Below are positions 25,553-35,922 of a stretch of DNA of 64,000 nt, in pieces. Both the position numbers and the translations under genes were made by a program. The notes under the pieces are model-generated. The model saw only the letters and a list, made by a program, of their open reading frames with translations. It was not told the DNA's origin and searched no databases. How positions within the stretch are numbered: the stretch's first letter is position 1; each line of letters starts with the position of its first letter. Source of the stretch: Magnetococcus marinus MC-1 (GTDB taxonomy: Bacteria > Pseudomonadota > Magnetococcia > Magnetococcales > Magnetococcaceae); contig NC_008576.1 of the NCBI RefSeq assembly GCF_000014865.1, positions 1,269,501 to 1,333,500 of the forward strand. Direction: 5' to 3'.

Positions 25553-26617
25553 TTACACAAACAGGGCGTGGTCAGGGTCTAGCTTGAGATACTCCAAAAT
25601 AGCCAGATTTTTGCTGTGACTCACACAGTGGTGATTGCAGTTGGCCGAGGGGTCAAAGGCAAACATGCGCTGGCGGTTCTCCTCTGAAAACCAAAAATCC
25701 TTAAAGCGCCGCTCCTCAATCGAGCCCAGCAGGCCCAGGTCGGTATAGGCTTTGTCCTGACAGGTGTAAACCCGCTGATCGGCGCCAATCACGGTGAGAA
25801 ACTGTAAAAAGGGACAGCTTGTATAAGGTTTGTGAAACCGCTCTTCTAGCTCATGATAGTGGTCGATCACCGCAAAACGCGCATCGGCAAGCTGCTGCGC
25901 CTGGGTAATCTGCGCGGTAACTTGGGGGTGTAAAGGACGGTGGTAGGCATTGTTATCGGCCCCGCTGTTAGAAATAACGGCGCCAGAGAGCTTAACATGG
26001 TTAACCCCAGCCTGTTTAAACAGCTTAACCGCCTCATAAAGATGGGCCGCATTATCTTTGGTGACAATAAAGCTAACGCCCAAGACACAGCGGCTATTGC
26101 GGGCCGCAAACCCGCGCATATTGTCCAACACTTGGTCAAAGGCGTCATCCTTAACCCCCCGCGCCTTTACATAACTGGGGCCGTCCCACGCATCAATGGA
26201 GATACGCACCCAAGTGCCATATTCCGCAAAGGCCTCCGCCACACGCCCCTTGAGGTTGGCCCCATTGGTGAGGGTCGCTACCCGTATGCCCCCCTTGGCC
26301 AGCTTCTCGACAATATCTGGCAAGGGTTTGTAAACCAGCGGTTCGCCGCCCCCGGAAAAAGTGACGGCACGCACCCCCATCTCCAGGCAATCTTCAGCGA
26401 TCTCGTGCATTTTGGCTTCAGGAATGGCGTCTCGTTCCACCATGTTCTGCCCAAGTTGCAGGTGGCTTACCTTATAGGCGCAGTACCAGCAATCCTGATT
26501 GCACAGGTTGGTCGGCTTGATGCGTATATGCACCGGGGCTTCGACCCGCCGCTCTTGCAAAGCTTGTAGATGAGAGTGAAAGCGCAAAAATTTCAGGTGG
26601 CTGTAGAGTTGGGCCAT
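25553..26617 (-). CDS. Radical SAM protein with C-terminal SPASM-like cysteine region
   Basis: A 354-residue radical SAM enzyme. The [4Fe-4S]/SAM motif is CNQDCWYC (Cys39, 43, 46), followed by the GGGEP motif that contacts SAM. Extra cysteines in TSCPFLQF, YTCQDKA and NCNHHC indicate an auxiliary cluster of SPASM/twitch type. It sits 85 bases after the transketolase C-subunit gene and 11 bases before the methyltransferase gene. It resembles the second radical SAM protein at 33183-34280 in layout. Radical chemistry on a sugar-like or peptide substrate is possible; nothing in the sequence fixes which. A GC-rich hairpin-like stretch (about 26680-26696) lies just upstream. Confidence 0.92.
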   Translation of the reverse strand: MAQLYSHLKFLRFHSHLQALQERRVEAPVHIRIKPTNLCNQDCWYCAYKVSHLQLGQNMVERDAIPEAKMHEIAEDCLEMGVRAVTFSGGGEPLVYKPLPDIVEKLAKGGIRVATLTNGANLKGRVAEAFAEYGTWVRISIDAWDGPSYVKARGVKDDAFDQVLDNMRGFAARNSRCVLGVSFIVTKDNAAHLYEAVKLFKQAGVNHVKLSGAVISNSGADNNAYHRPLHPQVTAQITQAQQLADARFAVIDHYHELEERFHKPYTSCPFLQFLTVIGADQRVYTCQDKAYTDLGLLGSIEERRFKDFWFSEENRQRMFAFDPSANCNHHCVSHSKNLAILEYLKLDPDHALFV

Positions 26618-26702
26618 GGTCTTTTGCCTTTATGCTCAGGTCGGTCGCCTGGGGTAAACAGGGCTCTGTGGGTGTGCGCGGGGGCTCGCCCCCTCGGGGC
26701 AC

Positions 26703-27629
26703 TTAAACAAAGGCTTCTTTAATGGTGCGCTGAATATCCAACACATCCACCCCCGCTTGGGCAATCTGTTGATTTTGGCTGCCATAGCCGCTGCAAAAGG
26801 CATCGGCAAAGGCCAGAATACGTAGGCGTGGGCCGCCATCCAGCAGATCACGGGTCGCCAGCAGTTGGGCTACCGCACTGCCCAAACCGCCGATCTGGCT
26901 GTGCTCTTCCACCGTGACCACCAGCCGTTTACCTTGGGCTTCGCGCACAATGGCTGCTTCATCCAGCGGTTTTAGGGTGTGCATGTTGAGCACGCTGCAC
27001 TCAATGCCCTCCTGGGCCAGCGCGTGGGCCGCCGTAAGCGCCCGCTGCACCATGATACCATAACTGATAATAAGCACATCCCGCCCATAGAGCAGGGGAA
27101 TCGCCTTGCCTATGGTACAGGGCAGCTCCTCGCGGGAGACCACCGCATCCCCCCCTTTGGCCAAGCGAATATAGATGGGGCCGGGCCATGCCAAGGTCTG
27201 CCCCATGAGCCGCTGCATCTCGTCGGCATCACAAGGGGCCAGCACCGTCATGTTGGGCAGCGCCCGCATGAGGGCGACATCCTCCAAGGTGGTGTGGGTG
27301 GGGCCTAGCGGTGCATAGACCATGCCGCCGCCATTGCCAATCAGCCGCACCGGCAGCTTGTGCAGGGCCACATCTATGGCAATCTGTTCCAATGCACGGC
27401 GGGTTAAAAAGGTGGCAATGGTGTTGACGTAGGGCAGATAACCCTCCAGCGCCAAACCTGCGGCAACACCAATCAGATTCTGTTCGGCAATGCCCTCCAT
27501 AAAAAACTGCCGGGGGCAGGCTTGGCGCATGGTCTCCAGCGTGCCTGCGCCTAAGTCCGAACCCATGAACAGCACCCGCGCATCCTGTTGCGCCAGGGCA
27601 AAAACTTCATCTAAACAGCGGCGTCGCAT
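26703..27629 (-). CDS. Transketolase, C-terminal (pyrimidine-binding) subunit
   Basis: A 308-residue protein equivalent to the C-terminal half of transketolase: a pyrimidine-binding domain (about 1-165) with FMEGIAEQNLIGVAAGLA, whose Glu activates thiamine diphosphate, and a transketolase C domain (about 185-300) including VVTVEEHSQIGGLGSAV. It works with the subunit encoded 23 bases upstream (27653-28486). Such split transketolases occur in archaea and in bacterial special-purpose pathways. It transfers two-carbon ketol units between sugar phosphates; here it may build or rearrange the carbon chain for the cluster's product. Confidence 0.94.
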   Translation of the reverse strand: MRRRCLDEVFALAQQDARVLFMGSDLGAGTLETMRQACPRQFFMEGIAEQNLIGVAAGLALEGYLPYVNTIATFLTRRALEQIAIDVALHKLPVRLIGNGGGMVYAPLGPTHTTLEDVALMRALPNMTVLAPCDADEMQRLMGQTLAWPGPIYIRLAKGGDAVVSREELPCTIGKAIPLLYGRDVLIISYGIMVQRALTAAHALAQEGIECSVLNMHTLKPLDEAAIVREAQGKRLVVTVEEHSQIGGLGSAVAQLLATRDLLDGGPRLRILAFADAFCSGYGSQNQQIAQAGVDVLDIQRTIKEAFV

Positions 27630-27652
27630 GGTTATGGTTTCCTGTTCGCAGG

Positions 27653-28486
27653 TTAGGCCAGCGCTTGGTAGAGGCTTTCCATTTCAGCGGGTTTGAGGGA
27701 GGATTTATGGTGCCAACTGGGGTTATCCTCGGCCTCGGGAATACCCTTGCCCTTTACCGTATGGGCAATCACCAGATTGGGCTGGTCCGGCGTGAGCTGG
27801 GTAAAGCAGTGTCGCAGTGCGCCCACATCGTGCCCATCCACCTCCTGCACGCCAAAACCGAAGGCGCGCCACTTATCCGCCAGCGGCTCCAACCCCTGCA
27901 CCGCAGAGATGGGGCCGTAGGATTGCAACTTGTTATAGTCGATCACCGCCACCAGATTGTTGAGCTGGTGTTTGGCGGCAAACAGGGCGGCCTCCCATAC
28001 CGAGCCCTCATTGATCTCACCATCCCCCATTAAGGCAAAGACCCGCCAGCTTGCCCCCTTTAACTTGGCGGCTAGGGCCATGCCCGCCGCCAGGGAGAGA
28101 CCATGCCCCAAGGCCCCCGTGGAGGCTTCCACCCCAGGCAGAACATGCCGTTCTGGATGTCCCCCCAAGCGACTCTCCAGCTGGCAAAAGCGATCCAGCT
28201 CTGCAACGGGAAAAAACCCTTTGTCGGCCAGCAGGGCATAGAGGGCCAAACAGCCATGCCCCTTGGAGAGGATGCAACGGTCCCGATCTTGCCACAGGGG
28301 ATTGTGGGGGTCGATATTGAGCACATCGTCGTAAAGCACCCGCAGCAGCTCCATCAGCGACATGGCAGAACCAGGGTGGCCACGACCTCCCTTGTCCAAG
28401 GCACGCAGTACCAGCCGCCGTAGATGACGGGCGCGGTCATCCAGCACAGGGGTGTCAAAGTGGGGGCGTTCAATGGCGGCGCGCAT
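27653..28486 (-). CDS. Transketolase, N-terminal (ThDP-binding) subunit
   Basis: A 277-residue protein equivalent to the N-terminal domain of transketolase. Visible motifs are the substrate-binding segment GHPGSAMS, ILSKGHGCLALY and the thiamine diphosphate motif GDGEINEGSVWEA ending in IDYNKLQ. The protein needs the partner subunit encoded by the next gene. It begins six bases after the APH-like kinase gene, which strongly supports an operon. A house-keeping transketolase is usually a single 650-residue chain, so this pair is likely dedicated to the local pathway. Confidence 0.94.
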   Translation of the reverse strand: MRAAIERPHFDTPVLDDRARHLRRLVLRALDKGGRGHPGSAMSLMELLRVLYDDVLNIDPHNPLWQDRDRCILSKGHGCLALYALLADKGFFPVAELDRFCQLESRLGGHPERHVLPGVEASTGALGHGLSLAAGMALAAKLKGASWRVFALMGDGEINEGSVWEAALFAAKHQLNNLVAVIDYNKLQSYGPISAVQGLEPLADKWRAFGFGVQEVDGHDVGALRHCFTQLTPDQPNLVIAHTVKGKGIPEAEDNPSWHHKSSLKPAEMESLYQALA

Positions 28487-28492
28487 GGTCGC

Positions 28493-29557
28493 TTAGCTCT
28501 CCTGCTCGGGGGGGATGGCGGGATGATAGGTCAGGTGGCAGCCGGTTTTAAGGGTGTCGGCGTAGCGGTGCGCCATGGCCAATTGGGCCTCCAGACGCTG
28601 GGCGTTGGCCTGCCCAACTAAGGCCGGGGCCTGTTGGGCCGATGCAATAAACGGGTTGAGCACAATCAGACACCAGATTAACCCATAGAGCGGGTGCATG
28701 GTGGCAAATCGTTTGCGAATGTTGTGGTCGCCACTCTCTTCATAAAGTTTGACCGCATGCTCACAAAAGTGGCGGCGCAGCTCTCCGCGTAGGGCCATGG
28801 CGGGGTGCCAGAGGGTGTCCGAGGCCAGCTTAACCGGGTCATCCCAGCCAAAATATTCCAGATCCACAAACACAATGCGCCCATCGGGCTGGCGGATGGC
28901 ATTGTGAAAACCAAAGTCTGAAAAACTCAGGGTGCGCAGGGCGCTGGGTAGGGGATCTTCACAGCTCCACTGCTCCTGAGCACGGGGCAGAAGCTCGTCG
29001 GCCAAGCTTTGCAAACGGCGTAAAAAATCATCCAGTCTGGGGTGCTGCTGGCGGGCGTCATCCAGGCGGCGCATGCGTTGGCGGATCTGCCTTCTGGCAC
29101 CCTCCACATTAAACACCGCATCGGAGGCGGCCACCAGATTGGTGGCTGTGCTGCTGTGCCGCAGTTGATGCAGTTGGGCCATGCAGGCCAGCATCGCATC
29201 TATGGTGGCAATGTCGGCGCTCGATTGGCTAATGGGCTCGCCCTCTACCCAGGTAAGCAGCATGCCGTTGGCGGTTGGATCCATGCTCAACAGACGGGGA
29301 GAGGGAGAGGGGGGGTGTGCCGCTAAAAACCAGAGCGCGGCGGCCTCTCGCGCCATACGGCCACGCAGATCATTGACGGGGTAGCGTTTTAGGGCGAGCA
29401 AACCCTCTTCGGTCTTGACCTTAAACAGGTGGTTATTCCAGCCGCTCTCCCCGACCGGTTGCAGGGCCAAGGGGGGGCGGCCCAGCAGATGTTCCGCCAA
29501 CTGCCAAGGGTCGTAATCGGCCTGGGCACCGTGCTGTGAGGGGGAGATGTGGGTCAT
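28493..29557 (-). CDS. APH/choline-kinase-like phosphotransferase
   Basis: A 354-residue kinase-fold protein of the aminoglycoside phosphotransferase/choline kinase superfamily. The N-lobe has a glycine-containing loop GESGWNNHLFKV and a Lys in LLALKRYP. The catalytic loop is SFSDFGFHN, a variant of HxDxxxxN with Ser-Phe-Ser before the Asp, and the metal-binding Asp is in FVDLEYFGWDDP. Its start ATG overlaps the HAD stop codon (ATGA at 29554-29557), indicating coupled translation. Given its neighbours it probably phosphorylates a sugar-like or amino-alcohol metabolite; antibiotic resistance is unlikely but not excluded. Confidence 0.87.
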   Translation of the reverse strand: MTHISPSQHGAQADYDPWQLAEHLLGRPPLALQPVGESGWNNHLFKVKTEEGLLALKRYPVNDLRGRMAREAAALWFLAAHPPSPSPRLLSMDPTANGMLLTWVEGEPISQSSADIATIDAMLACMAQLHQLRHSSTATNLVAASDAVFNVEGARRQIRQRMRRLDDARQQHPRLDDFLRRLQSLADELLPRAQEQWSCEDPLPSALRTLSFSDFGFHNAIRQPDGRIVFVDLEYFGWDDPVKLASDTLWHPAMALRGELRRHFCEHAVKLYEESGDHNIRKRFATMHPLYGLIWCLIVLNPFIASAQQAPALVGQANAQRLEAQLAMAHRYADTLKTGCHLTYHPAIPPEQES

Positions 29558-30210
29558 AGCAAGGGGGTGTCCATAGGGGTCAAAGAGACCAAGGGGGCCG
29601 TCGCGGCCATAAGGGCTGTTTCTAGCGCAGCCCAACTTGTAAAATGTTGGTACGGGGCTGGGTCGTCACCGCCAGATTGGGGGGCCAAGAGCACCCCTTG
29701 GGTTGTGGCGGGAAAGCCCGGATGGGTCAAAACCTCATAAAGATCATCAATAAAAAAATCACACTCAAGCTGGGCAATGCGGGCAATTTTTTCATCTCGG
29801 GTGGCCTCAAAATAGACCTGTTGGGGGGTCAGCCCCGGCAGTGTAAAAAATTGGTGGCGTGTCAGCCATGTCAGTGCCCCCTGGCGCAGATCAATGCGCT
29901 GGGGATCCTGGCGGGCATATTGGCTCTTATGGCTTACGATCACCAGAGCAAACTGGTGTTGGCTAAACCGTTGCAACGCCAGCCACGCACCCGCTTTGGG
30001 CGGGGCCTGCTGCAAGCGGTGGGCGTAGACCTGGGCCTGGAGCCGTTGCCATGTTAATTCGCCCTGGGGTAGCTGGCGGATATGGTCGCGAATGGTGCCC
30101 TTATGCCACCCCTCGGCGGGACATTGAGCGGGCAACCAAGGCTGCGCCGCCTGTACAAACAGAGCGTCATAGCAGATAAGGGTGTTATCAAAATCAATGC
30201 CGATACGCAT
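29554..30210 (-). CDS. HAD superfamily phosphatase
   Basis: A 218-residue HAD hydrolase. Motif I is DFDNT near the N-terminus (both aspartates present), motif II is the Ser of VIVSHKS, motif III the Lys of DEKIARI and motif IV FFIDD. It should remove a phosphate from a small metabolite. The start at 30210 is chosen because it places motif I at residues 6-10 and lies one base after the stop of the nucleotidyltransferase-kinase gene. In heptose pathways a HAD phosphatase (GmhB) acts between kinase and nucleotidyltransferase; an analogous role here is inference. Confidence 0.88.
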   Translation of the reverse strand: MRIGIDFDNTLICYDALFVQAAQPWLPAQCPAEGWHKGTIRDHIRQLPQGELTWQRLQAQVYAHRLQQAPPKAGAWLALQRFSQHQFALVIVSHKSQYARQDPQRIDLRQGALTWLTRHQFFTLPGLTPQQVYFEATRDEKIARIAQLECDFFIDDLYEVLTHPGFPATTQGVLLAPQSGGDDPAPYQHFTSWAALETALMAATAPLVSLTPMDTPLL

Positions 30211-30211
30211 G

Positions 30212-31738
30212 CTATTTAAGCAGTGAAGTGGCAAATTTTAAGAGTGCCTCTGGGGTAACAAAGCTGCGGTTACAGACAATTTGCAGATCCAACGCCGCCG
30301 CCGTACTGCCCAAAAAGGCGCCTAGCTCGGTGGCGAGTCCCGCCCGGGCCGCCAGTGCCGCCAAGGTTAAAAAGGCATCTCCCGCCCCGATAATATCCAC
30401 CACTTGGGTGGCCAGCGCCGGTATGCGCATGGCCTGATCCTGCTCAATATCCAACATCATTGCGCCATTGGTACCCATGGTAATGGACATCTGTTTGGCG
30501 TGTACCTGGTGGCCGATCTGCAAGGCGACCGTTTCCAACGGATCACGGCGGTTGTGCGCCGCCAACCGAACCTCTGGCTCATTGAGGGAGACAAAATCCG
30601 CACGCCGATAGCGGCTGATCACATGATAACCCCGGTTGCCACTGTTAATCTGGGTATTGACCGCCAGATAGGGGGCCGCGTCACACAGGGCGTCCACCAT
30701 GGCTGGGCTGATAAAGCCGTTGCCGTAGTCGGGAACCACCACCAAATCATAATCTGGGGCGTGCTGGCGTATCCAGGCGCACAGCCCTTGATCGACCTCC
30801 TCTGTTAAAGGGGAGGGGTCGTAGTAGTAGATCTCAAACAGTTTGGCCGTCTCATCCACATAGCGGCGCTTAACCAGGGTTGGCGCCTCTTCATAGTGGA
30901 AAAAATGGGGGTGTACATTCTCCTGCAACTGCTGGCGCATAAAGGGTTCATGGGGACAGTTGGGGCCAATACCGGTAAGCAAAGCGACCTCTTTAACAAA
31001 ACCAGAGAGGTGGTTGGCAATGGCGAGTGAGCCCCCCGCAAAGATCTCTTTATCATTATAACGGGTGGCAATAATATTACCCCCCTTACCGATGGTGCCC
31101 ATGGGGGTGGTGTAGCAATATTCATCAATAATGGCCTCGCCTACCACCAGCACCTTCATGTCGGCAAAGGTGCGCACCGCATCAATCACCCGCTGTGGCG
31201 GCCAGCGCTTTTTAAACTGGTCTAAAAAATCTTTGGTGGCCGGGGGGAAGACATCCAGATAGTCATTAATTAATGAACTGGAGCTAAAGACAATCTCTTC
31301 GGTAAAAAAGATTTCGCCGCCATGGACTTCGACCGCGTGGCGTTCTAGGGCGATATTGCCGGTAATATCATCCTTGGCCTGTTTATAGTCCTGTCCTTTA
31401 ACATAAACATTGGGGCGTACCTTGGTGATGGCGGGTACCGCCGTAAGGTCGTAATTAACCGCCACATAGTCCACATAGGTGAGCGAGGCTAACGATTCCG
31501 CACGCAGGTGCTCAGGAAATACCGGGCGGTTGGGGCCTTTGTTGACAAAACCGTCGGCGGTCAAAGTAACCACCAGCACGTCACCCTGCTCACGGGCCCG
31601 TTGCAGATGGCGCATGTGACCTGGATGCAGCAGATCAAAGGTGCCATGGCACTGCACAATGCGCTGCCCCTGCATGCGCAGGGTTTGGCACTGAGCCGCT
31701 AACTGATCAAGGGTTAACACTTTGAGTGAAGGTGCCAT
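30212..31738 (-). CDS. Bifunctional nucleotidyltransferase - PfkB sugar kinase (HldE-like with swapped domain order)
   Basis: A 508-residue fusion. Residues 28-165 form a cytidylyltransferase-like domain with CHGTFDLLHPGH (HxGH-type nucleotide site) and a VKGQDY segment. Residues about 190-505 form a PfkB/ribokinase domain with GAGDAF (residues 451-456, Asp454 as catalytic base). E. coli HldE has kinase first and adenylyltransferase second; here the order is reversed. Together the domains would phosphorylate a sugar and then activate a sugar 1-phosphate with a nucleotide. ATG at 31738 is preferred over an upstream TTG because AGG lies five bases before it. The sugar is unknown. Confidence 0.9.
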   Translation of the reverse strand: MAPSLKVLTLDQLAAQCQTLRMQGQRIVQCHGTFDLLHPGHMRHLQRAREQGDVLVVTLTADGFVNKGPNRPVFPEHLRAESLASLTYVDYVAVNYDLTAVPAITKVRPNVYVKGQDYKQAKDDITGNIALERHAVEVHGGEIFFTEEIVFSSSSLINDYLDVFPPATKDFLDQFKKRWPPQRVIDAVRTFADMKVLVVGEAIIDEYCYTTPMGTIGKGGNIIATRYNDKEIFAGGSLAIANHLSGFVKEVALLTGIGPNCPHEPFMRQQLQENVHPHFFHYEEAPTLVKRRYVDETAKLFEIYYYDPSPLTEEVDQGLCAWIRQHAPDYDLVVVPDYGNGFISPAMVDALCDAAPYLAVNTQINSGNRGYHVISRYRRADFVSLNEPEVRLAAHNRRDPLETVALQIGHQVHAKQMSITMGTNGAMMLDIEQDQAMRIPALATQVVDIIGAGDAFLTLAALAARAGLATELGAFLGSTAAALDLQIVCNRSFVTPEALLKFATSLLK

Positions 31739-31889
31739 GTTCGCCTGTTTCAATCCATGCCGTCCGTTTAAAAGGTGGGCGTAACTAACGCTCTACGGTT
31801 GTTATCGGTTGATCAACGCTCAAGTTAAGCAAAAAATCGCGCCCCGTTGCCGGCCCCTGCTGCGGATGCCGAAAAACGGGGGTGTCGGT

Positions 31890-32879
31890 TCAAGGGGTGC
31901 CGAGATGCTTAAACCAGGAGGCGGTGGCTGTGGCAATCGAGGCGGGCTCCCATACCGGGGCATCACGCCAATCGTCAATACAAGCCAGCATATTGGCCAC
32001 CCCCTGCTCAAAGCTAACCTGGGCTTGCCAGTTGAGCTTGGCGTGGATTTTACGGGTATCGGCAAAGGTGCAATCGGGCTCGCCTGGGCGTTTGGGAATA
32101 TAGGTGATCTCGCCCCCCAGTAGCTCCACCAAGCGGTTGATGGTCTGGTGGCCGCCACTGCCCACATTAAAGGCTTCGCCTACCCACGTCGACTGGGCCG
32201 CCGCATAAAAGGCCGCACACACATCGGTTACATAGGTAAAGTCGCGGCTCTGTTGGCCATCCCCGACCACCGTATAGGGTTTGTTGTTTAAACGTTGCGC
32301 CAAGAAGACCCCAAAGACCGCACCATAGGCCCCGGTGGTACGGGAGCGCGGACCATAAACATTAAACATACGCAAGGAGAGGTTGGGCATTTTATAGACA
32401 TTGGCCCAGTGTAGCACCAGCTCTTCACCCATATATTTGGTTAGGGCGTAGGGGTATTGGGGCTGAATGGGGCTCTCTTCCGGGGTGGGATAGAGCTCGG
32501 GAATGCCATAGGAGGAGGAAGAAGCCGCATAAACCAGCCGCTTGGCTTGGTTGCGGCGGGCAAACTCCAGCACATTGAGGGTGCCGTGCACATTGACCTC
32601 AAAATAGGTCGTGGGGTTCTCTACCGAGGGCACAATATCCGCCAGCCCCGCCAGATGAAAAACCCACTCCACCCCCTGAAACGGCGTTACCAGCGTTTCA
32701 GGATCGCGAATATCCCCTTCGTAGAGGGTAAACTTGGGGTGGTTGATGAGGTGCGCCACATTGGCCCGGCGTCCGGTGGAAAAATTATCCAAGGCGCGCA
32801 CGGTGTGGCCCTGCTCAAGGAGCATTTCGCAGAGATGGCTACCGATAAAACCAGCACCACCTGTTACCAGAGCGATCAT
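31890..32879 (-). CDS. NAD-dependent sugar nucleotide epimerase/dehydratase (GalE-like extended SDR)
   Basis: A 329-residue extended SDR. It has the NAD-binding GGAGFIGSHL (residues 7-16), the LDNFSTG segment that follows in UDP-glucose 4-epimerases, catalytic SSSSYG and Tyr-x-x-x-Lys in YALTKYMGEE, and the substrate-loop region FNVYGPRSR. It probably epimerises or dehydrates a nucleotide-linked sugar. The start at 32879 is supported by GAGGGAATCTTT upstream; a longer frame exists but lacks conserved sequence. It is separated from the fusion kinase gene by 151 bases and from the upstream radical SAM gene by 303 bases, so it may have its own promoter. Confidence 0.92.
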   Translation of the reverse strand: MIALVTGGAGFIGSHLCEMLLEQGHTVRALDNFSTGRRANVAHLINHPKFTLYEGDIRDPETLVTPFQGVEWVFHLAGLADIVPSVENPTTYFEVNVHGTLNVLEFARRNQAKRLVYAASSSSYGIPELYPTPEESPIQPQYPYALTKYMGEELVLHWANVYKMPNLSLRMFNVYGPRSRTTGAYGAVFGVFLAQRLNNKPYTVVGDGQQSRDFTYVTDVCAAFYAAAQSTWVGEAFNVGSGGHQTINRLVELLGGEITYIPKRPGEPDCTFADTRKIHAKLNWQAQVSFEQGVANMLACIDDWRDAPVWEPASIATATASWFKHLGTP

Positions 32880-33182
32880 AAAGATTCCCTCGTGCCGTAT
32901 AACGAGCCCCGCCAAAATAGCGTGTAGGTGAGTCTTGAATTCCTGTGCATAAACATCCCCCAAGAGTGCGTTCTTTAGGCGATATTGTCAAAGGTTGCCA
33001 GAGACCAATCTTCTATTTCATGTCCGTTTTTGGCGGTTTTTCCATGACTAGACAGGGTTTGCCAGTGGATTTATGCCCCACAGACTGTTTTTCACAGGGG
33101 GGGTGGGGCTGCTCTTCGAAGGGGCACGGGGATTGTTCGATGCACCTTGCACCCAGCGGGTGCGGTTTGTTAGAGAGGGGCG
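32880..33182. other. Intergenic region upstream of the epimerase gene
   Basis: A 303-base gap on the minus-strand cluster, between the first radical SAM gene and the epimerase gene. No gene is supportable; an 81-codon open frame on the plus strand (32945-33190) has no ribosome site and looks random. It probably contains the promoter of the epimerase-to-methyltransferase transcript. Confidence 0.4.
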
Positions 33183-34280
33183 TTAAATAAAGTTAATGTG
33201 GGGCACCCCTTGCTCCAACTGATGCAGATAGCGGTTGACGGCATCCATGCGGCAGTTGCTGCGGCACTGGCTGATATCCAGCGACTCCCGCACATAGTGC
33301 CAACCAGCATGACGTTTTTCCCCTTCCCAAATGGTTTTAAAGTCATGCTCATTGAGGTTGCCATACTCAAAATGCTTATCCAACAAAAAGGCGCTACAGC
33401 CAGAGACGGTGCCATCGGCCATGACATAGGCCCATAGATAGGGGGTGGCTTTGCATTGGGTGTAGCGGTTTTCATCGCGATACTTTTGCATGGTCGCGCG
33501 GCGAAAAATAAGCTGAAACTGCGCACTGTTTAGCTCCGCCAAGGGGGCTTCCAGATCCATTAAAGCCTGGTAGTCGAGCCCAGCATAACGGCGGGTTTCG
33601 CTAAACATATGTTGGGAATAGGGCTTGACCACCAGATAGTCCAGCCCAATCTCATCCCGGCAGAGGCGCCCCAGTTGGGCCATTTCATGGGCATTTTCCG
33701 GCAGCAGCAGCGCTTGTGCCCCCAATGTAACCCCATATCCTCCCGCCCGTCTGGCCGCTACCATGGCCTTGAGGTTCTCCACCACCTTATTAAAATCCGC
33801 CGCTTTGGTCTGGTGGATCTGCGCATAGTTTTCCGCACTGCCCGCATTGATGGATGCCTTGATCCAGGAGAGGGTAGGCAGTGCTTTATCCAAAAAATCC
33901 ATCGGCAACACGGTGGCGTTGGTGGTTAAGGCGGTGTCGATACCGGCGGCTTTGGTATCCAGCAAGATCTCGCTGATGCGCTTGTGTAAGAGGGGTTCCC
34001 CCTCCCCGGCGTACATGATGGATTTAATGCCCAACGCCCCCATTTGTGGCAGGCGGGCTTTCATCATATCGGCATCCAGCTTGTTGGCGCTGTTATAGCC
34101 AATATAGTCCACCGCGCAAAAGGTGCAGCGATGGTTGCACGCCCCCATGGGGGAGATCTCCATATAGATGGGGTAGATGGATTTGGCCGTTTCCCACTGG
34201 TTTTGACCGGTCAAGAGTTGCGCCACCCGTAGGGGGTGGTAGCTGAGTTTATGGCTGTCAATGCCGTAGCGGTCGGCCAT
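33183..34280 (-). CDS. Radical SAM protein, SPASM-like, second copy in the cluster
   Basis: A 365-residue radical SAM enzyme with CNHRCTFC as the cluster-binding motif (about residues 49-56) and GEGEP for SAM contact. Later cysteines in TQCKATP, GCSAF and SQCRSNCRM suggest auxiliary iron-sulfur ligands. It shares layout with the radical SAM protein at 25553-26617 and both may belong to one family. The gene starts five bases after purB, so it is co-transcribed with a purine biosynthesis gene, although the biochemical link is not obvious. The substrate is unknown; a role in the neighbouring sugar-like pathway is inferred from proximity only. Confidence 0.9.
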   Translation of the reverse strand: MADRYGIDSHKLSYHPLRVAQLLTGQNQWETAKSIYPIYMEISPMGACNHRCTFCAVDYIGYNSANKLDADMMKARLPQMGALGIKSIMYAGEGEPLLHKRISEILLDTKAAGIDTALTTNATVLPMDFLDKALPTLSWIKASINAGSAENYAQIHQTKAADFNKVVENLKAMVAARRAGGYGVTLGAQALLLPENAHEMAQLGRLCRDEIGLDYLVVKPYSQHMFSETRRYAGLDYQALMDLEAPLAELNSAQFQLIFRRATMQKYRDENRYTQCKATPYLWAYVMADGTVSGCSAFLLDKHFEYGNLNEHDFKTIWEGEKRHAGWHYVRESLDISQCRSNCRMDAVNRYLHQLEQGVPHINFI

Positions 34281-34285
34281 GGGGG

Positions 34286-35782
<1,497 letters not shown>

Positions 35783-35922
35783 TTAACCCGCTTTGGTGCG
35801 AGTTTCCACCATTGAGGTGGGGTAGGGAAGCGCTTTTGTTCCAACCTCTTAAAAAGAAGCCTCTGTTCATGGTCTGGGCTTGAGCGGAGGGTGCGCCCCA
35901 ACCCATATAAAGGAAAAGCTGA

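Noticed and set aside
28493-29557. Antibiotic resistance aminoglycoside phosphotransferase
   Set aside because: The kinase fold is shared, but the catalytic loop is a variant and the gene is coupled to sugar-pathway genes, so a metabolic kinase is more likely.
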